Shown: positions 1-6,084 of the stretch, piece after piece | How the letters are laid out: every line of letters begins with the position of its first letter | Numbering within the stretch: the stretch's first letter is position 1 | Origin: Rhizobiaceae bacterium | Lineage (GTDB): Bacteria; Pseudomonadota; Alphaproteobacteria; Rhizobiales; Rhizobiaceae | Length of the DNA stretch: 6,261 nt | NCBI GenBank assembly: GCA_004299545.1 | Contig: SCRB01000073.1 | Span: 1-6,261 of the forward strand | Direction: 5' to 3' | The notes under the pieces: generated by a model | What the model was told of the DNA's origin: nothing | Databases searched by the model: none | The model's input: the letters and a program-made list of their open reading frames with translations, nothing else | Translations under genes and position numbers: made by a program

Positions 1-932
1 CCGGAAGAAAAGCACGCGGCGCCATCCGTGCCGACAGGGCCTTTTTCCTCCTGACGCTCGGTTCGGCGACTCTCGTGGTCGTCATGCTCCTCGGCGTCAT
101 GGTTTCGCTCGTCGTCGGTGCGTGGCCCGCGCTTGCGAAGTTCGGCTTTTCCTTCATCTGGACCGAGCGCTGGAGCCCGGTGAAGGAGATCTTCGGCGCG
201 CTGGCGCCGATCTACGGAACGCTCGTCACCTCGGCGATCGCCATGGCGATCGGCATACCGGTGAGCTTCGGCATCGCCATTTTCCTGACCGAAATATGCC
301 CGCAAAAACTGCGTCGCCCGATCGGCATCGCCATCGAACTCCTGGCCGGTATCCCCTCGATCATCTACGGCCTCTGGGGCTTCTTCATCCTGGCGCCGTT
401 CCTGCAGACGACGGTGCAGCCCTTCCTCATCGGCACGCTGGGGAATATCCCCGTTATCGGGGTCCTGTTTGGGGGCGCGCCCTACGGCATCGGCCTGTTC
501 ACGGCCGGCATCGTGCTCGCCATCATGGTGCTGCCCTTCATCACCTCGATCACGCGCGACGTTTTCCTGACCGTCCCGGTGCTCCTGAGGGAAAGCGCCT
601 ACGGGATGGGCATGACCACCTGGGAGGTCGTGCGCAGGATCGTCATTCCCTATTCGCGTGTCGGCCTTGTCGGCGGCATCATGCTCGGCCTCGGCCGGGC
701 GCTTGGCGAAACGATGGCCGTCACTTTCGTCATCGGCAATTCGCACAACATCTCCGCCTCGCTGCTGTCGCCTTCGACGACGATCTCGGCCGCGATCGCC
801 AATGAATTCACGGAAGCGACAGGGCCGATCTACACATCGAGCCTGATCGCCCTCGGCCTCATCCTCTTCGTCATCACCTTTGCCGTCCTGGCCGTGGCCA
901 AATGGCTGCTCATCCGCACCGAGCTCAAATAG
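1..932 (+). CDS. pstC: Phosphate ABC transporter permease PstC (5' end cut by window)
   Basis: PstC is one of the two inner-membrane permease subunits of the PstSCAB high-affinity phosphate importer. It pairs with PstA and docks on PstB. The frame is open from position 3 to the TAG at 930-932, giving 309 visible residues. E. coli PstC has about 319, so only a short cytoplasmic N-terminus is probably missing. The GTG at 75 is the first in-frame start in view, but it is not the true start: the 24 codons before it encode a basic stretch ([15 protein letters not shown]) and the beginning of the first membrane helix. Several hydrophobic segments follow. The family segments [15 protein letters not shown] and [12 protein letters not shown] are present. 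The EAA-type cytoplasmic loop that contacts the ATPase is [19 protein letters not shown], encoded at about 588-645. This is the short type, not the roughly 500-residue form I recall from some rhizobia. It heads an operon-like run, and pstS should lie just upstream. Confidence 0.95.
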   Translation, partial: GRKARGAIRADRAFFLLTLGSATLVVVMLLGVMVSLVVGAWPALAKFGFSFIWTERWSPVKEIFGALAPIYGTLVTSAIAMAIGIPVSFGIAIFLTEICPQKLRRPIGIAIELLAGIPSIIYGLWGFFILAPFLQTTVQPFLIGTLGNIPVIGVLFGGAPYGIGLFTAGIVLAIMVLPFITSITRDVFLTVPVLLRESAYGMGMTTWEVVRRIVIPYSRVGLVGGIMLGLGRALGETMAVTFVIGNSHNISASLLSPSTTISAAIANEFTEATGPIYTSSLIALGLILFVITFAVLAVAKWLLIRTELK

Positions 933-936
933 GAGG
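931..936 (+). promoter_or_regulatory. pstA ribosome binding site overlapping the pstC stop
   Basis: A perfect AGGAGG lies 4 nt before the ATG at 941, and its first two bases are the last two of the pstC TAG stop (930-932). This fixes the pstA start at 941 rather than at the in-frame GTG further upstream at 902. It also suggests that terminating pstC ribosomes help start pstA, which would keep the two permease subunits in balance (inference). Confidence 0.8.
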
Positions 937-940
937 ATCC

Positions 941-1783
941 ATGGCTTCCTATTCCCGCCGCCGCACCACCAATATCGTCGCGCTCGGCCTCGCCGGATTC
1001 GCGACCTTCATCGGCCTCTTCTTCCTCGCCGCGATCCTGGCCACGCTGATTGTCTATGGCGGGTCGGCGATTACACCCAGGATCTTCATTCAAAACACGC
1101 CGCCCCCGGGCTCCGACGGCGGCCTCCTCAATGCCATCTTCGGATCCGTCGCGATGACCCTCATCGCTGTCGTCGTGGCCACTCCGATCGGGATTCTCGC
1201 CGGCACCTATCTCGCCGAATACTCCCGCGGCAGCAAGCTCGGCGAGCTGGCGAAGTTCATCAACGACATCCTGCTCTCGGCGCCGTCGATCATCATCGGC
1301 CTGTTCATCTATACGGTAATGGTGGTTCCCTTCGGCCATTTTTCCGCCTGGGCGGGCGCGGCCTCGCTTGGCCTCATCGCGCTCCCGGTGATCAATCGCA
1401 CGACGCAGGACATGCTGGGCCTCGTGCCGAACGCCCTGCGCGAGGCCGCCGCGGCCTTGGGCACGCCACGCTGGAAGACCATGACACACGTCATCTATCG
1501 CGCTGCCGGCAGCGGTATCCTGACCGGCGTGCTCCTGGCTGTTGCCCGCGTCAGCGGAGAAACCGCGCCGCTTCTGTTCACCGCGCTCAACAACCAGTTC
1601 TGGAGCACGGACCTGTCGCGGCCGATCGCCAATTTGCCGGTCGTGATCTTCCAGTTCGCGATGAGCCCCTATCAGGACTGGCAGCGGCTTGCCTGGGGCG
1701 GCGCACTGATCATCACCGCCGCGATCCTGATTCTCAATATCGTGGCCCGCCTTCTCTCCAGTAGTATCGGAACGTCGAAATGA
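941..1783 (+). CDS. pstA: Phosphate ABC transporter permease PstA
   Basis: PstA is the second membrane permease subunit of the Pst phosphate importer and forms the channel with PstC. The protein has 280 residues, close to the roughly 296 of E. coli PstA. After a short basic N-terminus (residues 2-8), the first membrane helix spans about residues 11-39. A periplasmic stretch and further hydrophobic helices follow at about 63-90, 105-135, 139-155, 190-202 and 252-272. The EAA loop that couples to PstB runs from about residue 167 ([19 protein letters not shown]), and the PstA-typical ARVSGETAP is at 202-210. The ATG at 941 is chosen because a perfect AGGAGG lies just upstream. The in-frame GTG at 902 would lie inside pstC and has no such site. 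The TGA stop overlaps the pstB start as ATGA. Like its PstC partner, this is the short form without a large N-terminal extension. Confidence 0.96.
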   Translation: MASYSRRRTTNIVALGLAGFATFIGLFFLAAILATLIVYGGSAITPRIFIQNTPPPGSDGGLLNAIFGSVAMTLIAVVVATPIGILAGTYLAEYSRGSKLGELAKFINDILLSAPSIIIGLFIYTVMVVPFGHFSAWAGAASLGLIALPVINRTTQDMLGLVPNALREAAAALGTPRWKTMTHVIYRAAGSGILTGVLLAVARVSGETAPLLFTALNNQFWSTDLSRPIANLPVVIFQFAMSPYQDWQRLAWGGALIITAAILILNIVARLLSSSIGTSK

Positions 1784-2613
1784 ACGATCTCGCCCATTCA
1801 CACGCTTTTCCCGCGGGTCAGGTGGCGGTAGCTCACGCCGGGTCTCAGGCGAAGGCGCTCCCGGCTAAGATCGAGACCAGGAATCTCCGCTTCTATTACG
1901 GCGATACCCTGGCGCTGAAGGGAATCACACTGGCGCTGGGCGACCGCAAGGTCACGGCTTTCATCGGCCCGTCCGGCTGCGGAAAGTCGACGCTTCTGCG
2001 TGTTCTCAACCGGATCTACGATCTTTATCCGAACCAGAGGGCGGACGGAGAGGTGCTGCTCGACGGCCGGAACATCCTCAATCGATCCGAAGACCTCAAC
2101 CTCCTGAGGGCGCGCGTCGGCATGGTGTTCCAGAAGCCGACACCTTTTCCGATGTCCATCCATGAAAACATCGCTTTCGGCATCAGGCTTTATGAGCGGC
2201 TTTCGAAAGCCGAGATGGATGGCCGCGTCGAGGAAGCGCTTCGCCGTGCGGCCCTGTGGAGCGAAGTGAAGGACAAGCTCAATGCGAGCGGCCTCAGCCT
2301 TTCGGGAGGGCAGCAGCAGCGCCTGTGCATCGCGCGCACGGTCGCCGTGAAACCGGAAGTGATCCTGCTCGACGAGCCGGCTTCCGCGCTCGATCCGATT
2401 TCGACCTCGAAAATCGAGGAGCTGATCGATGAGTTGAAGCGGGACTACACGATCGTCATCGTCACTCACAACATGCAGCAGGCCGCGCGCGTCTCCGACC
2501 AGACCGCCTTCATGTATCTCGGCGAACTGATCGAGTTCGGCGATACGGAGCAGATTTTCACCGCGCCGCGTGACAAGCGGACACAGGACTACATCACCGG
2601 CCGGTTCGGCTGA
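1780..2613 (+). CDS. pstB: Phosphate ABC transporter ATP-binding protein PstB
   Basis: PstB is the cytoplasmic ATPase that powers phosphate import; a dimer hydrolyses ATP beneath PstC and PstA. All ABC motifs are intact in the 277 residues: Walker [10 protein letters not shown] (63-71), Q-loop Gln118 in FQKPTPFP, signature LSGGQ (174-178), Walker B VILLDEP (194-200, catalytic Glu199), D-loop SALD (202-205) and switch His230 in VTHNMQQ. The PstB-specific [11 protein letters not shown] and the C-terminal [10 protein letters not shown] separate it from other importer ATPases. The start overlaps the pstA stop by 4 nt (ATGA), implying translational coupling. About 30 residues rich in Ala and His precede the first conserved strand ([11 protein letters not shown]), a somewhat long leader whose role is unknown. 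No internal start has a visibly better ribosome binding site. Confidence 0.97.
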   Translation: MNDLAHSHAFPAGQVAVAHAGSQAKALPAKIETRNLRFYYGDTLALKGITLALGDRKVTAFIGPSGCGKSTLLRVLNRIYDLYPNQRADGEVLLDGRNILNRSEDLNLLRARVGMVFQKPTPFPMSIHENIAFGIRLYERLSKAEMDGRVEEALRRAALWSEVKDKLNASGLSLSGGQQQRLCIARTVAVKPEVILLDEPASALDPISTSKIEELIDELKRDYTIVIVTHNMQQAARVSDQTAFMYLGELIEFGDTEQIFTAPRDKRTQDYITGRFG

Positions 2614-2621
2614 ACTTCTCC

Positions 2622-2627
2622 GAGGGA
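2622..2627 (+). promoter_or_regulatory. phoU ribosome binding site
   Basis: GAGGGA ends 6 nt before the ATG at 2634, within the 20-nt gap after the pstB stop, and supports that start for phoU. I see no promoter or terminator in this gap, which fits cotranscription with pstB. Confidence 0.65.
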
Positions 2628-2633
2628 TATGCC

Positions 2634-3338
2634 ATGACCGAACATATCGTCACCTCATTCGACGACGACCTCGACGAACTGGAAGGGTTGATCCGCTCCA
2701 TGGGCGAAACGGCCTCGGCGATGGTCAGTCGCGCGACACGCGCGATCATCGAGGCGGACGAGGCGCTGTCGCGCCAGGTCGTCAGCGAGGACCTGGTCAT
2801 GGATGCGCGCCAGCGCGAGCTTGACGACAAGGCGATCACGCTCATCGCCAGGCGCCAACCCATGGCGGCGGATCTGCGCGCGGTCGTCGGCGCCATCCGC
2901 ATGGCGGCCGATCTCGAACGCATAGGCGATCTGGCGAAAAACATCGCCAAGCGTGTCGCCGCCCTCGGCGAGGCGGTGGCGCCCCGGCATTATTCCCACA
3001 GCATCGAAACCATGGCCGAGACGGTGCTGGAACAGGTCGCCGGCGTCGTCGAGTGCTATGAGCGGAGGGACGCCGCCGGTCTCGGCGACCTGAGGGCGGC
3101 GGACGAGGCGATCGACATCCAGTATACGGCGATCTTCCGGGAGCTTCTCACCTATATGATGGAGGATCCGCGCAATATCACCGCGTGCACCCACCTTCTG
3201 TTCTGCGCCAAGAACCTCGAGCGCATCGGGGACCACGTGACCAATATCGCCGAAAACGCCTATTATGTGATGACGGGGTCGCAGCTTCCGCCCGACCGCC
3301 CGAAGCAGGACGAGACGGCCACGGTTTCAGTGGAATGA
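2634..3338 (+). CDS. phoU: Phosphate signalling regulator PhoU
   Basis: PhoU is a peripheral cytoplasmic protein that relays the state of the Pst transporter to the PhoR/PhoB two-component system. It keeps the Pho regulon off in phosphate plenty and in many species restrains Pst uptake. The 234-residue length matches the family. The protein is almost entirely helical with two repeated PhoU domains, about residues 9-105 and 115-210. Each carries the metal-binding type motif: DLERIGDLAKNI at 93-104 and NLERIGDHVTNIAE at 194-207. The tail after about 215 (QLPPDRPKQDE) is polar and probably disordered. It follows pstB after 20 nt and precedes phoB by under 30 nt, the usual arrangement in rhizobial Pho operons. 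Nothing looks damaged. The family is known to bind metal clusters through these motifs; that this copy does so is inference. Confidence 0.95.
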   Translation: MTEHIVTSFDDDLDELEGLIRSMGETASAMVSRATRAIIEADEALSRQVVSEDLVMDARQRELDDKAITLIARRQPMAADLRAVVGAIRMAADLERIGDLAKNIAKRVAALGEAVAPRHYSHSIETMAETVLEQVAGVVECYERRDAAGLGDLRAADEAIDIQYTAIFRELLTYMMEDPRNITACTHLLFCAKNLERIGDHVTNIAENAYYVMTGSQLPPDRPKQDETATVSVE

Positions 3339-3366
3339 ATTTGACCCGAATAGGGAAAGGATGCGG

Positions 3367-4056
3367 ATGATCGCAGCGAGGATCCTGGTGGTCGAGGACG
3401 AGGAGCCTCTTTGCGTCCTCCTCCGATACAACCTGGAAGCGGAAGGCTATCAGGTCGAAATCGTCAGCCGCGGCGACGAGGCCGAAATACGCCTCAAGGA
3501 AAACGTTCCCGACCTTTTGGTGCTCGACTGGATGATACCAGCCGTTTCGGGGATAGAGCTCTGCCGGCGGCTCAGGGCGAGGCCTGAAACCGAGCGGCTG
3601 CCTGTCATCATGCTGACGGCTCGGGGCGAGGAGAGCGATCGGGTCCGTGGCCTTGCAACCGGTGCCGACGATTATCTGGTGAAGCCTTTTTCCATGCCGG
3701 AATTCATGGCGCGGGTGAGGGCGCTGCTGCGCCGGGCCAAGCCGGAGGTCCTGTCGAGCGTGCTCAAGGTCGGCGATATCGTGCTCGATCGCGAATCGCA
3801 TCGTGTCTATCGCAGGAAGACGGAGATCAGGCTCGGGCCGACCGAATTCCGGCTGCTCGAATTCATGATGCGCCACCCCGGGCGCGTCTTTTCACGCGGA
3901 CAACTGCTCGACAATGTCTGGGGCGAGACGATCTATATCGACGAACGCACGGTGGACGTGCATGTGGGGCGGCTGAGAAAGGCCGTGAACAACGGCCGCA
4001 TGCCCGACGTGATACGCACCATCCGCGGCGCAGGCTACGCCATCGAGGAAGAATAA
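3367..4056 (+). CDS. phoB: Phosphate regulon response regulator PhoB (OmpR family)
   Basis: PhoB is the response regulator that PhoR phosphorylates in phosphate starvation; it then binds Pho boxes and activates genes for phosphate uptake and scavenging. The protein has 229 residues. The receiver domain covers about 1-120, with acidic pocket VVEDEE (8-13), phospho-acceptor Asp54 in VLDWMIP, Thr84 in MLTARG and Lys106 in VKPF. The winged-helix output domain runs from about 130 to 226, with LGPTEFRLLEF, the recognition region DERTVDVHVGRLRKAV and the wing RTIRGAGYAI. The start is ambiguous: ATG 3361 adds two residues (MR), but an AGGA lies 5 nt before ATG 3367, and the shorter form matches the usual distance to VVEDEE. 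It is last in the operon, and its TAA lies 7 nt from the convergent ROK stop codon. Expression with pst would give positive feedback (known for Pho regulons, inferred here). Confidence 0.95.
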   Translation: MIAARILVVEDEEPLCVLLRYNLEAEGYQVEIVSRGDEAEIRLKENVPDLLVLDWMIPAVSGIELCRRLRARPETERLPVIMLTARGEESDRVRGLATGADDYLVKPFSMPEFMARVRALLRRAKPEVLSSVLKVGDIVLDRESHRVYRRKTEIRLGPTEFRLLEFMMRHPGRVFSRGQLLDNVWGETIYIDERTVDVHVGRLRKAVNNGRMPDVIRTIRGAGYAIEEE

Positions 4057-4075
4057 GGCGGCGTCAGGCAGCCTT
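4055..4075. other. Imperfect hairpin across the convergent phoB/ROK stop codons
   Basis: AAGGC(g)GC, a 5-nt loop and GC(a)GCCTT form a 7-pair stem with one internal G-A mismatch, spanning the 3' ends of phoB and the ROK gene. Read on the - strand it is followed by TTATTCTTCC, a weak pyrimidine tail, so it might help end the ROK transcript. The evidence for termination is weak in both directions. Confidence 0.3.
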
Positions 4076-5299
4076 GGTTCGCTCCAACGGCAGGGGGCCG
4101 TTGGAGAAGATTTCATGATCGATGAAGGTCAGTGCGTGCATCGCGCAGCCCTCACGGGTAAGCGGCAATTCGTTCGGTTCGGCATCGAAGGTGAGGTCGG
4201 ATGCGTTTTGCCCTCCGACGGTCCGCGCGATCGCTTCGCGCATCGGCCGTTCGAGGAGATCGAAGGCCTCCGCGCCTGCCCCGACGATCATAACCGGTGC
4301 CGGATCGACCAGCGCGAAGAGGCTGCCCAGCCCATAGCCTATGGCTTCGCCGGCGCGGCGGTAGGCTTCCCGTTCCGGGCCGTCATGATCGCGCGCGGTG
4401 TCGGCTAAATGCCGCATTTCCGATTGGCTGATGTCGGCGATCGGCAGATCGTCTCCGCCGCCGCCCCGCGCGTTGCGCCAGATGGCGTAGTTGCCGGCAT
4501 AGGCCTCTATGCAACCCCGCCGTCCGCAGCGGCAAAGCGCGCCACCGGGCCTGTGCATCATGTGGCCGAATTCGCCGCCCGACGAGCGCGTTCCGGTGAA
4601 CAGTTGGCCCTTCAGGAAAAGCCCCATGCCGATGCCGTTGGAGAGAAGCAGCGACACGAAATTGTCCCGGAACCGCTCCGGGGTGCGCCATCTCAGCGCG
4701 ACGGCGATCATGTTGCAGTCGTTTTCGATGGTACAGGGAATGCCGAATTCCGCCTCGACGATACGGCCGAACGCGATATCCGTATGCGCGGTGATAGGCG
4801 ACCAGAGCATCGTCCCTTCGGCGCAGTCGGTGATCCCCTGTATGGCGATGGAGATGCGGATCACACGCTCTGCCTTTTCCTTCCGATGCCTGAGAAGCGA
4901 ACGGATCACGTCGAGAAGTTCGGCGACGAGGGCATCCTTCCCGAGGGTGAGCGTCGGGATGCGCTTGTGACCCTCCATGACGACCGACCCGGCATAGTCA
5001 ATCAGTGCGGCCGACAGCGAATTGAGCGACAGAACGACCGCAACGATGGAACAGGCGCAAGGGTTGAGTTCAAGAGCGACCTGCGGCCTGCCGCGTTTGG
5101 CGTTCGCCATTTCGCTCTTGCCTTCGAGGAGAAGGCCTTCCTGCATGAGCCCTGCCGAAATCGCCGAGATGGTGGAATTGCTGAGGCCAGTCGCGGCCGC
5201 GATCTCGGTGCGGGAGGGCTGGCCCATGCGGCGCATCGACGACAGCACCATCGCGCGATTGCGCCTGCGCAGGTCTTCGTGGCGGATTCCGGCCGTCAT
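4064..5299 (-). CDS. ROK-family transcriptional regulator (NagC/Mlc/XylR type), sugar ligand unknown
   Basis: This is a probable sugar-responsive DNA-binding repressor of 411 residues, the normal length for ROK regulators. A winged helix-turn-helix lies at about residues 8-60 (RTEIAAATGLSNSTISAISAGLMQEGLL), followed by a linker with KRGRP (68-72). The ROK domain spans about 80-390. It keeps the sugar-site motif ENDCN (192-196), EFGH (243-246) and the zinc-type motif GH...CRCGRRGC, with His246, Cys256, Cys258 and Cys263. The N-terminal phosphate-binding DxGGT of ROK kinases is absent (the region reads VVLSLNSL at 88-95), so it should bind a sugar without phosphorylating it. A short glycine-rich insert lies near 279-282. 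The ATG at 5299 has GAGGG 2 nt upstream and a GGAGG further out. The gene is convergent with phoB and has no sugar gene beside it here, so its targets cannot be named. Autoregulation is possible, given the palindromes upstream. Confidence 0.92.
   Translation of the reverse strand: MTAGIRHEDLRRRNRAMVLSSMRRMGQPSRTEIAAATGLSNSTISAISAGLMQEGLLLEGKSEMANAKRGRPQVALELNPCACSIVAVVLSLNSLSAALIDYAGSVVMEGHKRIPTLTLGKDALVAELLDVIRSLLRHRKEKAERVIRISIAIQGITDCAEGTMLWSPITAHTDIAFGRIVEAEFGIPCTIENDCNMIAVALRWRTPERFRDNFVSLLLSNGIGMGLFLKGQLFTGTRSSGGEFGHMMHRPGGALCRCGRRGCIEAYAGNYAIWRNARGGGGDDLPIADISQSEMRHLADTARDHDGPEREAYRRAGEAIGYGLGSLFALVDPAPVMIVGAGAEAFDLLERPMREAIARTVGGQNASDLTFDAEPNELPLTREGCAMHALTFIDHEIFSNGPLPLERTKAA
4082..4106 (+). 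terminator. Candidate phoB 3'-end hairpin inside the ROK coding region
   Basis: A perfect 10-bp inverted repeat, CTCCAACGGC / GCCGTTGGAG, with a 5-nt loop (AGGGG) starts 26 nt after the phoB stop. It is the first strong hairpin the Pho operon transcript meets. The bases after it (AAGATTTCATG) give only a poor U-tract, so a classical intrinsic terminator is doubtful; it could instead mark or protect a processed 3' end. It also encodes residues near the C-terminus of the ROK protein (SNGPLPLER) on the other strand. Confidence 0.4.
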
Positions 5300-5378
5300 G
5301 GCCCTCGCTGTCCTCCCTGTCCGTCGGTTGTCTGCATTGGGAAAACTTTAGGACCACAGTTCTGAAATGGTGTCATTC

Positions 5379-5395
5379 TTTTTCGTTGCGAAAAA
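5379..5395. promoter_or_regulatory. Candidate ROK operator: A/T-armed palindrome with CG core
   Basis: TTTTTCG-TTG-CGAAAAA is a perfect 7-bp inverted repeat with a 3-nt centre, about 80 bp upstream of the ROK start codon. A/T-rich arms flanking C/G positions are the general form of NagC/Mlc-type ROK sites (from memory). Its position upstream of a ROK gene suggests autoregulation. The assignment is inferred from symmetry and location only. Confidence 0.4.
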
Positions 5396-5409
5396 AAGAT
5401 AATTCGCAA
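5387..5409. repeat. Second inverted repeat overlapping the candidate operator
   Basis: TTGCGAA (5387-5393) and TTCGCAA (5403-5409) are perfect inverted 7-mers separated by 9 nt. The left arm is shared with the palindrome at 5379-5395, so two nested symmetric sites share a half-site, as might occur with two register positions or two dimers. Function is inferred only. Confidence 0.35.
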
Positions 5410-5422
5410 TGCAATCGGAAAA

Positions 5423-5439
5423 ATGGCCCGTACGGCCAT
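5423..5439. repeat. ATGGCC/GGCCAT hairpin flanked by A-tracts
   Basis: ATGGCC, a 5-nt CGTAC loop and GGCCAT, with five A bases ending at 5423 and five more from 5441. Read on the - strand it is a short hairpin followed by TTTTCC, so it could be a weak backup terminator for the lipoprotein transcript ahead of the ROK gene. It could equally be another operator for the ROK promoter region. Confidence 0.3.
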
Positions 5440-5462
5440 GAAAAAGACGAAGGTTCAGCCGG

Positions 5463-5488
5463 CCCTTGTCACTGCTTACCCTTGTCAC
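5463..5488. repeat. Tandem direct repeat CCCTTGTCAC
   Basis: Two identical 10-nt copies at 5463-5472 and 5479-5488 are separated by 6 nt, a 16-nt period. They lie between the ROK upstream region and the lipoprotein terminator. TGTCAC resembles a Pho-box half-site, but Pho-box repeats have an 11-nt period, so the spacing does not fit. No function is assigned. Confidence 0.5.
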
Positions 5489-5497
5489 GGGGGCCTC

Positions 5498-5530
5498 AAA
5501 AAACGAAGGAGCCGGAAACCGGCTCCTTCG
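5498..5530 (-). terminator. Intrinsic terminator of the small lipoprotein gene
   Basis: A perfect 12-bp inverted repeat, CGAAGGAGCCGG (5504-5515) and CCGGCTCCTTCG (5519-5530), has a 3-nt loop. On the - strand it is followed at once by six T (5503 to 5498). It begins 8 nt after the lipoprotein stop codon. This is the clearest intrinsic terminator in the window and should isolate the ROK gene from lipoprotein transcription. Confidence 0.9.
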
Positions 5531-5538
5531 GATCTCGC

Positions 5539-5808
5539 CTAGCAGCGATCTTCGTAATAACGCCAATGGCCATGGTGCCGGTAGCGATAACGGCAGTAGC
5601 CGGGATGGTCGGCCGATCTTCCGAGGAGATAGCCGGCCGTGCCGCCGATCAGCGCGCCGGCCAGGGCACCACTGGTCCGTCCGGTCGCAAGTCCGCCTAC
5701 CGCGGCACCGACAGCCGCGCCACCCACTCCCGTCTGTTCGGCCGTGGTGCAGCCGGAAATTCCCGCCACCATGGCCACTGTAGCCAGCGCAATAAGCAGC
5801 TTTTTCAT
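5539..5808 (-). CDS. Small glycine-zipper lipoprotein
   Basis: This 89-residue envelope protein has unknown function. A lipoprotein signal peptide opens it (MKKLLIALATVAMVAGISGC) with lipobox ISGC and Cys20 as the predicted lipidation site. Residues 27-64 are a glycine-zipper region (GVGGAAVGAAVGGLATG, then GALAGALIGGTAGYLLG), two small-residue helices likely to pack in or on a membrane. The tail (68-89) is rich in Tyr, Arg and His, with Cys72 and Cys89 that could pair. The layout matches small YMGG/glycine-zipper lipoproteins common in rhizobia (from memory). ATG 5808 is chosen because AGGAG (5816-5820) lies 7 nt upstream and the signal peptide starts there. An in-frame ATG at 5826 lies upstream of that site and would put MIRSNS before the signal. 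The gene is monocistronic with its own terminator. It looks unrelated to the Pho operon. Confidence 0.85.
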   Translation of the reverse strand: MKKLLIALATVAMVAGISGCTTAEQTGVGGAAVGAAVGGLATGRTSGALAGALIGGTAGYLLGRSADHPGYCRYRYRHHGHWRYYEDRC

Positions 5809-5815
5809 TGAGTTG

Positions 5816-5820
5816 CTCCT
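5816..5820 (-). promoter_or_regulatory. Ribosome binding site of the lipoprotein gene
   Basis: AGGAG on the - strand, 7 nt before the ATG at 5808. It decides the start against the in-frame ATG at 5826, which would place this site inside the coding region. Confidence 0.75.
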
Positions 5821-5847
5821 AATCATCGTCCCCCGAATGTTGCTTCG

Positions 5848-5872
5848 ACACCGGAGGGACGTTTGCCGGTGT
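5848..5872. other. Hairpin in the lipoprotein 5' upstream region
   Basis: ACACCGG (5848-5854) and CCGGTGT (5866-5872) form a 7-bp stem with an 11-nt loop, about 40-64 nt upstream of the lipoprotein start. On the + strand it runs into TTTTC, but no + strand gene precedes it. It may be a leader structure of the lipoprotein mRNA or a protein-binding site; no promoter could be placed confidently around it. Confidence 0.3.
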
Positions 5873-6008
5873 TTTCAGCACGGTTGGTTATTCTCACCTT
5901 TGTGGCTTCCGTATGGACAATGCGAAGCGTTCGGAAACGCGGAAATCCGGGCGAGAATTGCCAGCCTTTGGAAAATCCCTCCGTGATTCAACTTTCGATC
6001 TTGAGTTC

Positions 6009-6051
6009 GGTTCCGCGGGGGCGATGAGAATCTTCATGCAATCGCGGAACC
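6009..6051. other. Long-armed inverted repeat in the intergenic region
   Basis: GGTTCCGCG (6009-6017) and CGCGGAACC (6043-6051) are perfect 9-bp arms enclosing 25 nt, with a smaller ATGA/TCAT pairing inside (6024-6027 and 6034-6037). On the + strand it is followed by TTTCCC. It may be a structured RNA element, a weak terminator or a binding site; no coding frame explains it. Confidence 0.4.
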
Positions 6052-6084
6052 TTTCCCATTGGCGGGCGTTGTCCCATTGACCGA

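Noticed and set aside
902..940. Upstream GTG start for pstA
   Set aside because: It lies within pstC, lacks a ribosome binding site and adds a non-homologous leader; the ATG at 941 follows a perfect AGGAGG.
830..1801. 323-residue open frame on the - strand opposite pstA
   Set aside because: Composition is dominated by Arg, Asp, Glu and Gly without any domain; pstA on the + strand has intact permease motifs.
4409..5365. 318-residue open frame on the + strand opposite the ROK gene
   Set aside because: It is a shadow of a GC-rich gene: no ribosome binding site, low-complexity Arg/His/Asp-rich composition, and the opposite strand has clear ROK motifs.
5463..5488. PhoB binding box
   Set aside because: The repeat period is 16 nt rather than 11 nt, and the site is not placed upstream of a start codon in a sensible orientation.
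5809..5826. Longer start for the lipoprotein at 5826
   Set aside because: It would place the AGGAG site inside the gene and put MIRSNS ahead of a typical MKKLL signal peptide.
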